Source of the DNA: Cyanoderma ruficeps
Lineage: Eukaryota > Chordata > Aves > Passeriformes > Timaliidae
NCBI GenBank assembly: GCA_008694505.1
Contig: VZDJ01007747.1
Location: 43,854,388-43,918,387 of the forward strand
Length of the DNA stretch: 64,000 bases
Direction: 5' to 3'
Position numbers and translations under genes: made by a program. Below are positions 10,492 to 23,164 of the stretch, in pieces. The notes under the pieces were generated by a model. That model saw only the letters and a list, made by a program, of their open reading frames with translations. It ran no database searches and was not told where the DNA came from. Position 1 is the first letter of the stretch. Each line of letters opens with the position of its first letter.

Positions 10492-11739
10492 AAATTTTGA
10501 ATTTTAAATAACATTTAATATAGAAATAATTTTATTTTCTTCCTGATGGAAACAGGGTGGAACTGGAGCAGATCCCAAATGATGTCCCATGAGAAGAATC
10601 AGACTATGTCATGTAAGTGCTTTTGTGCTTCAGTTTCCTCATCTGCAGAGTAGAAACATTAATGACAGGGGTTTGGAGACATTGCCCATCATAGAGCAAA
10701 GGCCAAATTTGTATTTCTGCAGGAGTAGGAGACTCATTTAACTACAGCTGTGACCCAAAATCCTGAGGAGATGGGTGAGGAGAGCACAGAGCCTTCCCTC
10801 CCCGCCCAGCAAGGGCACAGCACCCTCAGCCAAGTGCACTCCTCCTGCACTGCCAGTCCTGATTTTGATTTTACCCAGAGCATTTCTAATTTCCTCGATT
10901 AGCACAGCTGAGATCCAGCTGGGAGCCCCTTCTCCTCCCCTCATGCCATGACAGGAGTGAAATCTCTGCTGGTCAGAGGCTTTTCCAGCTTAATGGTCCC
11001 TGTTGAAACCACCTCTGACTTCTGGTAGTGTCAAGGGCTTTGTAAATCCTTTGCCTCAGGGATCCAAACAGAACACACTCTCCTAAACCTTTGTATTTAT
11101 AACAAAGGTCTTCACACCTCTGCAAAATTCAGCTCCTTCCACAACAAGCTGCACATCCTAATTTTTCATGAACTTCAAGTTTCTGGACTGCAATTGCAGA
11201 GGTAGAAACAATTGCCACCACAAAGAAAACCCCAAAACAAAACCAGGAAGAAAAAAGGAAAAAAGAAAGATCATTATCTTTTCCATCCAGGCTTATTAGA
11301 CATCTACCCACTCTAAAAGATTATAGAGTAAGTGAGTCCTCTTAAATCAAGCACAATTTTTCTCAGGTATTCATTTGTAGGAGACTACAATAAGAAACTG
11401 AAGGCATAATTTGACTTTTTAGGCATGAATGTTGTTTAGTACTTTTGAAATAAAGGAGGTAGTGAAAGAAGGATTTGGGGAGGGAAAAAAATAAGAAAAC
11501 AATGGGAAAAACTGATTAATATTGTCATGACAAAACAGCTTCCTTCAAGGGACAACAAACTGGGTTGATGTACTGTGCTTACCAGAAGCTGAAAAGATTT
11601 GTGGAGCTTGGGAATTCAATTGCTGCTTTTTCTGGAGTAATTTTCATATCCTTCTTCTCTCCCACCCCTAGTCAGGAAACCAAGTTAGTCCAGGGGTTTG
11701 GAAACTGAGGTGCTGCCTACTGAAGTGATTCATGTGGTA
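10492..11739. other. Unique non-coding sequence
   Basis: No repeat, RNA or gene is recognised. A GC-richer patch at about 10740-10950 is open on the minus strand for 68 codons but shows no domain or splice support. Confidence 0.5.
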
Positions 11740-11866
11740 ATATTTGTAAAATCCAGGTTGAGTGGGGCTTGGGAAAACCTGGGATGGTGGAAGGTGTCCC
11801 TGCTCTTGGCAGATGGTCTTTAAGGTCCCTTCCAGCCCAAACCATCCTGTCATTCCATGACTGAAT
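11740..11866 (+). mobile_element. CR1 LINE 3' fragment
   Basis: Plus-strand CR1 3' end: 'ggttgagtggggcttgggaa', 'ggtggaaggtgtccctgctc', 'ggtctttaaggtcccttcca', 'gcccaaaccatcctgtcatt', then a degenerate octamer tail 'ccatgactg'. It is 5'-truncated to about 125 bp. Confidence 0.9.
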
Positions 11867-12442
11867 TTTTGATGTGAAGAAGAAAATTTTGCCTGGACTG
11901 CCAAACACATCTCTGCACATTTCCATTTATCTTGATCTGTTTCTTCACAGTCAGTGGACCAAAAATCAGGGCCTTGATTCCGTACAACAGACAAGAAAGT
12001 AACACTCAAATTAGGCAAAGCTCTGCAAGTGAGGTGGCAAAGACTAAGGGTGAGGCTCACTAAGGACTAAGACTAAGGATGGTCCCACTTTGGAGACTTC
12101 TAAACTCCTTCGAGTTCTCCTGGAGAACTTCAGAGGTTTCTGAGCTCAGAGGCCTCAGCTTGTAACCTGGCACAGAAAATTGAATTGAGGTGTTAAGGGT
12201 GGGAGATCACCTTGAGGCTCTTTAACTTCTTGTTTTGTTGTCTCTTTTCTTCTTTGACATGATGTTGTTGGCTTTGCTGAGGGGTTCGGGCAGCATCAGA
12301 CCAGACTTCTTCCTCTGCAGTGACAAAACTCATAGAAGTAAAAAATGCAATATTTTCCTGCCTATGTTTTATTTCTCTTTTTGTTTTTCCCTCTAAAAGA
12401 AGAGTAAAGCTTTGAAATGTAAAAAAACTCCCTCCAAGCCAT

Positions 12443-12495
12443 GACACTGTAGAAGCTGATATATATCAGGACACTGTAGAAGTTGATATATATCC
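12443..12495. repeat. Near-perfect 2 x 27 bp tandem duplication
   Basis: GACACTGTAGAAGCTGATAT at 12443 is repeated at 12470 with one C-to-T change (GAAGTTGATA). Both units end in a short ATATATC tract. Confidence 0.9.
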
Positions 12496-12862
12496 TTAAG
12501 GAGATTAATGAACCTTTGGGTCAAATTTTAAACCTTCCCTGTAGGTGGTGACCATTTCCACAGCCTCCACCTTGCAGCCTCATCCTTTTACAACCAACTC
12601 TTCCCCCTCACACCTAAAATTTTTTTATTCAAACCTTTACCCATTAAAGATAAAAATGAAAAGGCAAAATCAAAGTGATTTATTCCTGTGCAATGATTAA
12701 TGTGATTAGTGTTATTGTAAAGAAGAAGTGGTGGAGCTGCAATTTTGATCTCCCCCTACCTTGGGAGCCATAGACATATGGAACAACAGACTTTAAGATC
12801 TCCTGCTCTCAGGCAATGGGTTTTGCCTTTTGAAGTGTTTTGTTTTTTCCCCCTCTTCCCTC

Positions 12863-12882
12863 CTCTCTCTCTCTCTCTCTCT
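12863..12882. repeat. (CT)n microsatellite
   Basis: About ten uninterrupted CT units followed by a T-run. A pyrimidine tract, with no splice context that I can support. Confidence 0.9.
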
Positions 12883-13917
12883 TTTTTTTACATGGGTGGG
12901 CAGGAAAACTAGAGAAAACCTGCCTAGATTTTTTTCAGTCTCTAACTGAAACTGTGATGGTCCTCACAACTTGCAGTGTGACCACCAGGATCAGGACTGT
13001 GTGTTTTGGGCTGTTGGTTTTGTGTTGAACACAGTGATAACTCTTCCCTGAGTCCCCAGGTGTTTTATGGATGTCAAAGGGCAAGCCCTGTTTCACAGCT
13101 GGGATATCTGAGGTGCAGGGGGGTTAAGAAACAATTTAGTGCAGTAAATAATGGAGCTAGGAATGAATATTCACCACATCTCCAGGCTCCCATGCACTTA
13201 TTTTGGAAATGAAGTTAAAAAAAAAATTAAAATGCACAAGAAAACAATAGAATCATAAAATATCCCAGCCACCACCACCATCTCCATCTGCCAACCCTGC
13301 TCAGTGCAGAATAAAATCACTTTTTTCTTATTGCTCCCTGGAGTGCTGTTTGTCATCAGCCTTGCTGAACTTTCCTCCTGTTTTTCTCAGTGTTAATCAC
13401 AATGGTGGTGGCTCTAAACTGCATTTGAGGGGCTAAAATCTGTTCTTTGCCAGGAGGTTTGTGCTCGCAGCATTTGCTTGAAGTCCGTGAAGTTCTCGCA
13501 AAGAAACTTGATCAATGCGAGTGGTTATTAACTAATTAGTAAAGACTTCAGTTGTTAAACCAGAAATCTGCCTGAATCCAGGTCTGTGCAGGATGGAGTC
13601 ACAGCATCATGTCCTGCTCTTGTGGGGACAGGAAATGAGAAGAGCTCCTCTGAGTTGAGGTGTTTACAGGGCAGGGAGTTCACCTCTGAGTTAGTTCTTG
13701 ACCATCCCTTTAGAGCCAACTGAGAGAAAGAAATGCTCCTACAACAAATCATTTATCTCACCACACTTTGACACCTGAAATCCACACTGTGTTGGGCTGC
13801 ATTGCAAATTCCTGTCAGAGCCATTTAAATGACCAACACACGTGTGGACACCGGCACTACCTAAAGTCAAAATTTAGAAGGAAAGTGAATCCCAAAGGAA
13901 ATTTTATCTACAGCTGG

Positions 13918-14022
13918 ATGTGGCAATCCAGTGGTTTAGTTGATATGGTGGTGTTTGGTCAAAGGTTGGAGTTGATGCTCTTGGAGGTCTTTTCCAACCT
14001 TAAGGATTCTGGGATTCTCTGA
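13918..14022 (+). mobile_element. CR1 LINE 3' fragment
   Basis: Plus-strand CR1 end of a different subfamily type: 'tttagttgatatggtggtgt', 'ttggtcaaaggttggagttg', 'atgctcttggaggtcttttc', 'caaccttaaggattctggga', then octamer-like 'ttctctga'. It lies tail-to-tail with the minus-strand CR1 piece at 14136. Confidence 0.9.
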
Positions 14023-14135
14023 TTAATTTCTTGGTTTGTTATAAATTTTTTTTTCCTGAGTTTATATAATTTGTATACGTGTCTTTCCTTTTGGATGGAG
14101 AAACAATTAAAAGAAATAAAGGCTGAGGAGAGAAA

Positions 14136-14290
14136 AGGGTTGGAAGGAACACACAAGGATTGTCTAGTCCAAGTCCTAGCCCTGCACAGGACAGTTCCAA
14201 AAATCCCACACGGTGTCTGAGAGCATTGTCCAAACACTCACTGGGCTCTGACAACCTTGAGGCCATGGTGACTGTCCTGGGCCATGAGAT
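14136..14290 (-). mobile_element. CR1 LINE fragment lacking its tail
   Basis: Minus-strand CR1 with 'gggttggaaggaacacacaa', 'cctagccctgcacaggacag' and 'gagcattgtccaaacactca'. It matches the blocks of the copy at 54938 in the same order. The usual 'gaatcatagaat' tail is not visible, so the 3' terminus has been lost or has diverged. Confidence 0.8.
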
Positions 14291-14581
14291 AAAGGACCTT
14301 GGTTTATTTCAAATTTCATTTTGGTGCAAAGGGTCCAAAGCGTGTGAAATGTTGATGAGGAGATCAATAAGGCAGCGCTGCACAGGAGACCCCATGATGG
14401 CAAAATCCTATAATTACTAACTCTCAAGGTGAAAAATTAGTGATGAACTTAGTCATTACCAATTATCGTGGCAGTTGCCTCCTAGAGATCCTACACTGTA
14501 CTCACAGGGCATTCACTTTCTGCCCACAGTGACAGAGAGAAGGGCTGTACCTTGAAGACCTGATTCAGCCTCATACCAGAA

Positions 14582-15156
14582 TGACAAATGGCTGCAGAAA
14601 CCACTTTTTCGGCACAACACCAGAAGCTGTCCTTGCACACAGGCAGCTTTGTGGCTTTTTTTGCATGGATGCATCCCACACCCGAGCAGGTGTTCCCACA
14701 TAGAGAAAGTTTTAAGACCCACCGCTTGCATTTCTTACAAGGTAAAGGACCCAGAAACAGCTTTGCTGTCCTGACAGTAATTGGCTCAATGCTGAGATAA
14801 AAACACAGATAGGTCTCTTTAGCTGTTCCTCAGAATGTAGCTAGGTTCTATTGCCAGCAAGCCAAATTGTCCCTCCTAAAACATTAAGTATTTAAGAAGG
14901 AGCACAAAGGAACTCAAGGGCTTTTTTAGGGTGTCTTCGCAAGGTGTCAGAGGTTCCTCTGACACCCGTGCTCGGCTTTTTCTTTTGTTTCTGTATTGTT
15001 TATTATTTTTTATTTATTAAACCTTTTACTTTTACAAAACACACCCGAAGAGCAGTCTCGCAATTTCTTTAAGCCACTCTGAGAAGTGCAGGACACCCTC
15101 AGAGACTTGATACATCTTCAATTGTCTCTTCACGTGTCTCGTTCCATTCTGGACAC
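14582..15156 (+). mobile_element. Solo LTR, family B, copy 1
   Basis: This aligns with 47658-48211 on the same strand from about the TG at 14582 to 'ctggacaca' near 15156. A TATA-like 'agtatttaag' at about 14886 lies upstream of a perfect palindrome (14943-14966). A poly(A) signal ATTAAA (15016-15021) follows. The order of U3, TATA, hairpin, poly(A) signal and U5 is that of an LTR read on the plus strand. The ends are inferred from where the two copies diverge, and I could not see a convincing target-site duplication. No retroviral genes adjoin. Confidence 0.7.
14943..14966 (+). other. Perfect palindrome in family-B LTR (11-bp arms)
   Basis: GGTGTCAGAGG, two central T, then CCTCTGACACC. The arms are perfect complements. 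It lies between the TATA-like element and the poly(A) signal, so it would be in the transcribed part of the LTR. The other copy (48011-48034) keeps the left arm exactly but has mismatches in the right arm. Confidence 0.9.
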
Positions 15157-17454
15157 ATGAAAGGCTGTATCACTTTTTCCTGTTTATTGCTGTGAATGAG
15201 GGCCCCACTATTGAAGGTAAGAGCTTGGTGGTCCATGTTTCCCTCTGTATGTTTTATTTTGCTAACGTGGTTTTCTCCTCGATTCCAGCAAAGTGGAACA
15301 GATCAAACTCACAGTTTTATAAGGACAAAGTCTCAGGAATAATTTCAGCACTGGGATACAAGTTAAATATACCTCACAGAGCCTCTCTTTAGGTCAAAAG
15401 TTAGAAATAAAGCAGCAAAAGTACTGGTGTCCAGAGCTCACTGTTTCCACCATCAGCCTCTCTGTTTTATAGGATTCATAAATCAGCTTTGAAAAGTTTC
15501 TCCAGGCTAAATTTTGGCATAGAAGGTCACAGGCAAGACTCGGTTTATTAAAACTCATTAAAAATAGTTTGATGTTTTAAATTACACTGAAGCAAGAGAG
15601 GAAAAAAATTCTGTTTCTGTGGCTTTCAGCATTTCCTCCCCCACCACCCCATCCAATTTGAATTAAAATGTGTCTGAATAACTATGGTTATGACCACTTT
15701 CTTTTCTTGTGGTGTTGCCATCAAGCCTTTCTGTGGGCAAGGCAGTCCCTTTTCAATCTCCAGAATGTGCAGCTCAGCTGCCGAACACAGTTGCAAAACA
15801 TTTCCATTTCAGAAGTGGTTTTTCGCTTTGAAAACTTTGTAAAAATCTGTGGCAACTTAATCCATCTGAGACCAGCTGAGCACTCATTTATTTCTCTCTG
15901 CTGACCTCAGTGGACACTGGGAGAAGCAGTGTGAGAAACAAATGTGACTCCTTTGGATAGTTTTTCATTGGAATTATGATATGGGTGGCTGGAAGTGGGA
16001 AAAGTAGGTGGAATTAAGCATTACTAAACACAAAGGGCCCGAAGTGGAAAGAAGCCACCATGAACATCCATTCCCAGTGAAAGGCTCTACATTAATTATT
16101 GCCACTCAGAGCAGGGATCTGGGAGACCTTGCAGGCTGGGGCAGCAATTAGGATGTGCTTGGAGGCAGAGGGGGTCTTAGGGATCATTAGGATGGGAATG
16201 GAAATCCAAACCACCACCACAACCCTGTCTGAATTCACATCTCTTGTGTCTCCTGAGAACTGTGCTATCTCAGAATGGATAATTCACCTCAAAAGGAGGG
16301 GGAAGAAACACACACAAAGGTGGCAAAGATGGCCTGAGGTGTGTAACAACTTCTGCAATAAGGAAAAATCCTATAAAATAGTCCCTTTAGCTTAGCAACA
16401 ACCAGGATGGACATGATCAGACACACAGAAAACAGTGAGTGACATTGAAAAAGTGAGCAGGGAGTCATTACTCTTCCTTTCTTGAAATACACAGAATAGG
16501 AGACGTCCAATTCAATAATCAGTCAAGCAGCTCAAAGCAAACAAAGTGAAACAGTATTTCATATGGAGCGTAATTAAATTACCCCAGAAAGCTGTGGAAA
16601 TCTGAATGATTGGGCTCAAAACCTGACAAGACTTTTTCAAGGACAAACGTGTAAGTTTGGAACCATTAACTGCAGTGGCAAGTCCTTATGCCACGTTCTG
16701 CCCGAAGGATTTGCCAGGGAAAAGATTTCACTATAAATGTCTTCTTGGTCATCCTCTTTGCCATAAGATCTGTCACTGGATAGTATCAGAGGTAAGGAAT
16801 TAGCTTTGATGAATTTTCTATCTCGCTCTACACAGTTGCTTATAAATTCTTTTCTTGCTTTATTTTTGGGTTTATAAATTCCAGCCCTGGAAAAATGCAT
16901 TTGATTAATTAGGTTTTATAGTCCGTGGGAGGGGAAGTCTTCTCTGAAAAGCTTCAGAAAGCACAAAAATCTACCAAAGAATGTCCAGCTGAGAGAGACT
17001 GTAGAGATGGGGAGGGTCAATTTTCAGCGGTAATTGTAGCTGGATGCATCCAGTTGTTGATCCACTCCACCCTCGTCCTGCATCTTTTCAGGGAGGTTCT
17101 ACATCCACACCTAAATCTGCAACTGTCCTTGCTGTTGTGCGGTTGGGATGATGATGTGAACAGCTGGTGCATTCCTGTCACAAAATGAAGCAACACATCC
17201 CTTTATGCTTTGGGAGCAGGGTGGAGCCCAGGGTCACACATTTCGTGACCCAATATTGCTCCTGAAAAACAGGAGCAGTTTATTCATGGAGTGTGACTAA
17301 AGGTACTAAATTGCTTTTGCCAGCTCTTGAGGGGTGAGCATTGTTAATGCCACAACCCCAGGATTCTTGGTATTATTGAGGAATTTCAGTTTTCACTTAA
17401 GAAAAAGAAACTTAAGGATGAGATTCAACCTGCTGAACAGATGGAAATTGTGGT
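15157..17454. other. Unique non-coding sequence
   Basis: No repeat, RNA gene or supported exon is recognised. Frames are at most about 98 codons (plus, 16099-16395) without a recognisable domain. Confidence 0.5.
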
Positions 17455-17686
17455 ATCATAGAATCACAAAATGGTTTGGGTTGGAAGGGACCTTCAAGAC
17501 CATCCAGGGACCCCCTGCATGGGCAGGGACACCTTCCACTGGACCAGGTTGCTCCCACCCTTGTCCAACCTGGCCTTGGACACTTCCAGGGATCCAGGGG
17601 CAGCCACATATTCTCCTTGTCCCCAGTCCCTCCCCAGCTCTCCTGGAGCCCCTTTAGGCCCTAGAAGGGGTCTGAGCTCTCTCTGG
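17455..17686 (-). mobile_element. CR1 LINE fragment, left of LTR insertion
   Basis: Starts 'atcatagaatcacaaaatgg' and continues 'tttgggttggaagggacctt', 'ctgcatgggcagggacacct' and 'ccttggacacttccagggat'. This is a well-preserved minus-strand CR1 3' end. It is interrupted at 17687 by a family-C LTR and resumes at 18138 with the next CR1 block. Confidence 0.95.
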
Positions 17687-18137
17687 CGATGCCTTGGAAA
17701 GGTTGACCTGGAACAGTGACTCAACAGAGCTAGAGAATAAAGTAAATATTTATTAAAAGGCCTTTAAGGACACAGCTTGGGCAGGACGAGAGCCTGGCCA
17801 GGGCTACACCCAAGGTAGACTTAAAATGGTCACAAAATGGATGACCAGTCACGAGGTCTCACACTTTTATAAGTTTTGGTCCATTTGCATATTGGGGTTT
17901 AATTGTCCAATTACAGCTTCAGATGATGAAGTCCCATCCTTCTTGTTTTCTCTCTTCAGCCCATCGTTGTTTCAGGCTTTTGGGCCTGAAAACTTGTACT
18001 CATTGTCCTTGTTCTTCAGCAGGAAAAGGATTTGTTTTGTCTCCCTTCTCTGTGAAGAGCTGACTGACACTTAATGTGAGGTTCAGAACTGCATCCCTGG
18101 GCAACACAGAATCTGAAAGCTGAAACTTAAGGCATCA
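17687..18137 (-). mobile_element. Solo LTR, family C, copy 1 (inside a CR1)
   Basis: This 451-bp segment is the reverse complement of the element at 55596-56051. Read on the minus strand it starts TGATGCCTTAAG and ends AAGGCATCG, one base off the terminal inverted repeat TGATGCC...GGCATCA seen in the other copies. The poly(A) signal AATAAA is the complement of 17749-17754, near the minus-strand 3' end. The CR1 sequence on both sides joins up when the LTR is removed. The base pairs just outside (CTCTGG and ACTGAA) do not form a clear duplication, perhaps through mutation. Confidence 0.85.
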
Positions 18138-18255
18138 ACTGAAGCCTTCCTTTCTCCAGGTGAGCACCCCCAGCTCTCCCAGCCTGGCTCCAGAGCAGAA
18201 GGGCTCCAGTCCTTGGAGCAGCTTCGTGACCCCCTCTGGTCTCCCTCCAGCAGCT
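18138..18255 (-). mobile_element. CR1 LINE fragment, right of LTR insertion
   Basis: Continues the CR1 from 17686 with 'gaagccttcctttctccagg', 'cccagctctcccagcctggc' and 'tccagtccttggagcagctt', the next blocks of a minus-strand CR1 3'-UTR. Confidence 0.9.
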
Positions 18256-21200
18256 TCATATCAGGGGAGGCTTAGTCTGGGTTTTCTCACAGTCAATGAA
18301 ATCATGAAATCAGTGAGTCCTTACAGTTTCCACCTCATGAGGCTGCTGGAGTGGTTTTCTCTCTAGGCAGTGACTGAGAGAGATCTCAGCTAGACCTTGG
18401 AATTCCAGAAAGTTGCAGATAGCAGAGATAAAACCTACCTTAAAATTTATTTATTTCCAATAAAAGGCTACTAAAAATTAGCTAGAAAGACAAAATGCAA
18501 TTTAAATCACCAGGTAAAATAGCAAGACATAGAACTAATCATAAATCTTTTGAGCATTTTTTTTAAATTTGGAAGCCATTTAGCTTGGTCCAACACACCT
18601 GACTGCCTTTGGGAAGGCATATCAGGAAAAGGAAAGTCCCTAGAAAAAGGGAAGCTCAGAAGTTCTGGGAATTAATTGTTTGTGGAAATCTGCCTGTTTT
18701 TCACACTGTGTTAACAAGAGCCTTTTGTTCCAGAGCACAGACACTTTGGGAGTTTCTTTACTGGTTTGAAAGGTTTACCAGGACCAAGTTATGAGTTGTT
18801 CTTTGTGTCCCATCGCAGGGTATTGTTTGTTCTTACAGCACCAAATTCTGTAACGTAATGAAGTTTTTGAAATGATCTCTGCTTCCACCTAGGAAGGAAC
18901 TGCTGCTCTCATAGTAACTGAAGAAAAACCTGAAGAAATAAACTGGCAGTTACAGAAATTCTCAGCCAAATTTATCTGTTCTGGAAACTTCCTGCAGTAG
19001 GGGCCAAGCTTTGGGCTGGTAACACCTTCAGAAAGTGTTTATCTTTCCAAACATTCCTCAGATACTTTTTTAAAAAACAATTTTCAATAGATAGGATCCA
19101 TAATAACAATTTTTGAAGGTTTGGATTAAATGTGGAGGCAAATAAGAGAACATCCAAATCCCTGTTGTGATTCAGTAGGTTTGACACTGTTAAAATGTCC
19201 CTGTACGATCTCATAGAGGACCAAGGTAGATGCACTTTATCAATAGGGGACTTCATCTGTGAGATGTTATCACCTTCTTAACTTAATGCACTAAAACTAG
19301 TCAGTTCATTAATTTAATCTCCAGAGATACTGAGTTTTCTTTCTGAAAATCCTGCTTTTCTATAAAATGAAGAGTAGTCTTAAAGAATATAAATCCCCTG
19401 TTAAGGTTTGAAGCTCCTGTTTTTGTTGGGGTTTTTAAAAAGTTATTTCCCCATGAGGAGAAATAGGCACCAAACCTCCTTTAAGATCCTCTGAAATGAA
19501 ATGTGCCATATTTTGAAACTGGTTACCATAATCAAGATCAGCAGTTGAATACAATCTTGGAAGACAAAAGGAGCTGCTTAACTCACCTGAAATGCTTTGT
19601 TTTTCTGAGGAATTACATTTTATTTCAGAGACTTTTTTTTTTTGGAGAAACAGCCAGATAGTACACATAAAACTCAAGCGACACCTTTATTTCAATAGAA
19701 ATTCTCATTAGAAAAGTTGGTTTAGACCAGTTCTACAAAACATTCTCCTAAAAATGAACATTTGAACATGTTTCTTGATGTGGATTTGGCTTCTTATTTA
19801 AGAGTAAAAACTTAAATTGGTTTCAAAAAAAAAGGGCCCTTCAACACATCAGAATTTCAAACCATTTTGAGAGTTTTGGGTGGACCCTGTCAGGCACTTT
19901 GCTGGTTGCATTTAGTCAGAGCAGAGTGAAGAGCTTTAGCATGGTGTTGACAACACTGGCTTAAGCCTGATTGCTTTTGTTCTAAATACTACTGGACTTT
20001 TTTGCCCTAAACCATTGCAAAGTCAAAGTAATTGAGTGGGTAGACATGAGCATTTTATGGCCTTTTGTTTTTGCAGAGAGAGAGAGAAAAAAAAAAATAA
20101 GATTTGTCTGTATCGTGTTTAATAGCTGCTGTGCACCCGAGCAGTAATTATTAAAAGATGCAGCCAAATATCAATATGACCTGAAATGCTTCACTGCATC
20201 CTGCTGCAGCTCGTGCTCTGTAAACCACATTCATGAAGACTGAAGAATCCAAGTGGGGCTTGTGTGAGTGCTCCCCAGGGAAAGTTCATTCCTGGCTGGA
20301 AGCGATGCCAGCACATGGGGAGCACTCAAACTCCTCACCATGGAGGTGTTTGACACCTCAGAATCATCCTGCCAGGGCAGGGGATGGCTCTGGGACAGAA
20401 AACAGGGAACTAAAACATCTTCACAGCCCCAAAATGTCTGCACAGCACTCCACCAGCTCGTGGTTAAGCAGTGGGGTGTGCAAACAGCGATTTGAGCTGT
20501 GACAGAGTTAATGCCTGACACAGGAATTAAAAATTTTCCTTCTTTACCTCATTGGTAGACAACTAAACGTCCTCCAAGTGGATCCTGTGAAGTTAATGCA
20601 CATCTGCTGGTTCTCTTCTGGCCAAGAGGCCTCTGGAAGCTCCCTGAGGACCACCCAGTGCCTGTAGATCCTGGGTTGAAAATCACAGGCACTTACCCAA
20701 ACCTGAATAATCCTGGGATGGAAGTCAAAATGGAGTTTCCAAATTCAAGAAGTCCACGTCTGTGTGTCAGAGCCTTCCAAGAGGAGAAATGGCACAGATC
20801 CTACTTGGCTTCCAAGCTCCACTGATTTATGAATGAGATGGTAAAAGCCCTAAGAATTTAATTTTAGGACTACTTTATGTTTTCTGGTATGTGTCCTTGA
20901 ACTTTTCCTAGAAAAAAAATATTGGTCAGCATGGGAAGCCTTTTAAAATTTAGCTGGAATTTTGAACACTTAACAGTCCTAGAAATTATTTTTCAAGCTG
21001 CTGATCATTTCCGTGGAGAAAATATTAGATAAAACTAGAGACTTTGTGCATGGTCCCACATTTGGAGCTGCTTCATAGTTAAGATTGGTCCTGCATTTCC
21101 ATACCGAGCATATAGGCACGTGCAACAATTCTGATGATTTTTGAAAACTTTGGTCACTACAATGTTTCTGTTCATGGGTTTCCCAGGTTTTTTTTTTCCA

Positions 21201-21619
21201 TAGAGATCTTCAGTATATCTAATGCCACAATTGTAATTTCTAGGGAGTATTTTCCAGTTTTATACCCTGAGATATTTGAATACAGGCCACAATAGGTCTG
21301 GCTTAAGTTACAAACTGCTGACTTGAACAAAATCAAGGATATGTTGGAAGATTATGTGAAAGATTGACAGCAACAGACCTAATGCTCATTGAGAAATCCC
21401 CACCTACTCTCTGAGCTAGGGTGGCTGAACATGGTTTGATCTTAGTGTCATTTATATTTAGAGGTAAAACCAGGTAACCTGAAATAATTCTGCATGTCTA
21501 ACCTAACCCATTCACCTACACTTTTGAAGTGACTTGAGAATGGCATGGCCAGGGTCACACTCCCTGTGAAGGTCTTACTTCCTTTAGATCCATGAAGAAA
21601 AAATGCAAATCTGTCCATA
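18256..21619. other. Unique non-coding sequence
   Basis: About 3.4 kb without a recognised repeat or gene. There is an A-run near 20087-20097. Overlapping frames on both strands at 20231-20521 (at most 96 codons) look like chance in a GC-richer patch. Confidence 0.5.
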
Positions 21620-21705
21620 AAATCATAGGATCAAGGAATTATAGAGTATCCTGATTTTGAAGGGACCCACAAGGGTCATTGAGTCCAACTCCTGCAGCGT
21701 TGCAA
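21620..21705 (-). mobile_element. CR1 LINE 3' fragment, short
   Basis: A minus-strand CR1 terminus with degenerate octamers: 'aatcataggatcaaggaatt', then 'gattttgaagggacccacaa', 'gggtcattgagtccaactcc'. The copy is under 100 bp. Confidence 0.85.
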
Positions 21706-23164
21706 TTTCTTTTCAACATATTAATTGTTGAAACAATTGTTGAAAGTCGGTTTAGTTAAGCAAGCCCATTTTTAACATATGTAATACATTATTTTCAGGC
21801 CGTCCTGCTGGCTGGAGCCCTGCTGCAGTTTTAAATTCAAACAGCCTGGAAGAAGGATTTTTTGCCTGAATCCTTTTTCTGTTGAAGGCAATGGCAGAAA
21901 TCCACTCACTTCAAGGGGAATAAGATCTGGCACTAGCGAAGACCTTTGGCTAAAGTGCCTTTGCCTCAAAATCACTTGCTTGGGATGTGATCCCTGTTTT
22001 GCAGACAGTTTGGATATCTTCTCAAGGATATGTCCCTTCTTAGGTACAACGTGCAAACTTTATGCTTCCATTATGTTCCTAAATTGCTGATGATGACAGC
22101 TAAGCCCAGCTCCTGCTTCACAGAACTAACTTGTCTTACATTTTTACTGACTAAACTGGAGTTGGGGAACACAGAGGTGCCACACAAGGCCTGAGCTCCT
22201 GCAAAACCTATGTTACCTCTGAGGCAGGTTGGTGCAATGCAGTGCAGTGCCTCACTTTTAATTTTCAGCCAGACCGGGAGATTCCCGTTTTCTTTAAATA
22301 TCACATATTCCTGTTTAGCCTCTAGGACTTATTTCTGCTTCACCAGAGGCAGGTAATTCACACAAGTGCTTTTCCTTCCCTTCTTCCACCTGTGCTAAGC
22401 AGCAGGGGAAAAAAGTCTTCCTTCAAAGATTCTCCCTTTATCCTCTTGGCATGAGCACGAGCAGGAAGCAGGAAATTGCTTCCTTGCAAAATATCTGATA
22501 AACCGGCACTTAGAGCCTGACAGTGGAAAGACACAGCTTTTTATTTCCTTGGACTGAGGTGGAAATTAAAGTTATGTTAGCTGTCTCCTGGGGTATTGAT
22601 CCTGCTGCCTTTGGAAGGCTGCTGATGTGCACTTTTTGCACAGATGACCTCAGTGAGAAGTGTCCTCAAGCAGAGCCCCTGTGCAGCCAGCAAGGATTGC
22701 TGGATTCCCGTGTGGCTTGTAGCCCTGCTGGCTGGGATGTTCAGGAAAGGGTAAGGAAGGGAGGCTGATTTTTCTTCTGCTTTTCCCCTCTGTTTCTTTA
22801 CCCTAATAATTATCTTAGGCAAAATTTCTGGAGAAAATTATGCGTTAAGAGACTGAAATTGTTTGCTGCTCTGTGTTGCAGCACAGCTCTGTAGCTGCAG
22901 CCCGTGGAGGTTTGTCCTCAGGTTGAAATGCAGACAAAATGCTCACCTGACTGTGGGATGTCACAGGAATACACGGAAAGAGTGAGACTGATGGAAGGGA
23001 TCTCCACAGGAGAGCTTGTCCCCCTTTCCCCAGACTAGGACAATTATTTCTGGACCATTTCAGACTGATTTGATCTCCTTCATTCTACAAAAGCATCCTG
23101 CAGTGGTGTTTTCAGTGTCCCTCCATGCTGGTGTCCTACAGACACTCCTGGTCTCACCCTCCAC
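21706..23164. other. Unique non-coding sequence
   Basis: No repeat or gene is recognised. Frames are at most about 94 codons, without domain or splice support. Confidence 0.5.

Larger units (their letters stand above)
11867..13917. other. Unique non-coding sequence with simple repeats
   Basis: Contains the two-unit duplication at 12443-12495 and a CT tract at 12863-12882. I see no gene or transposon otherwise. Confidence 0.5.
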
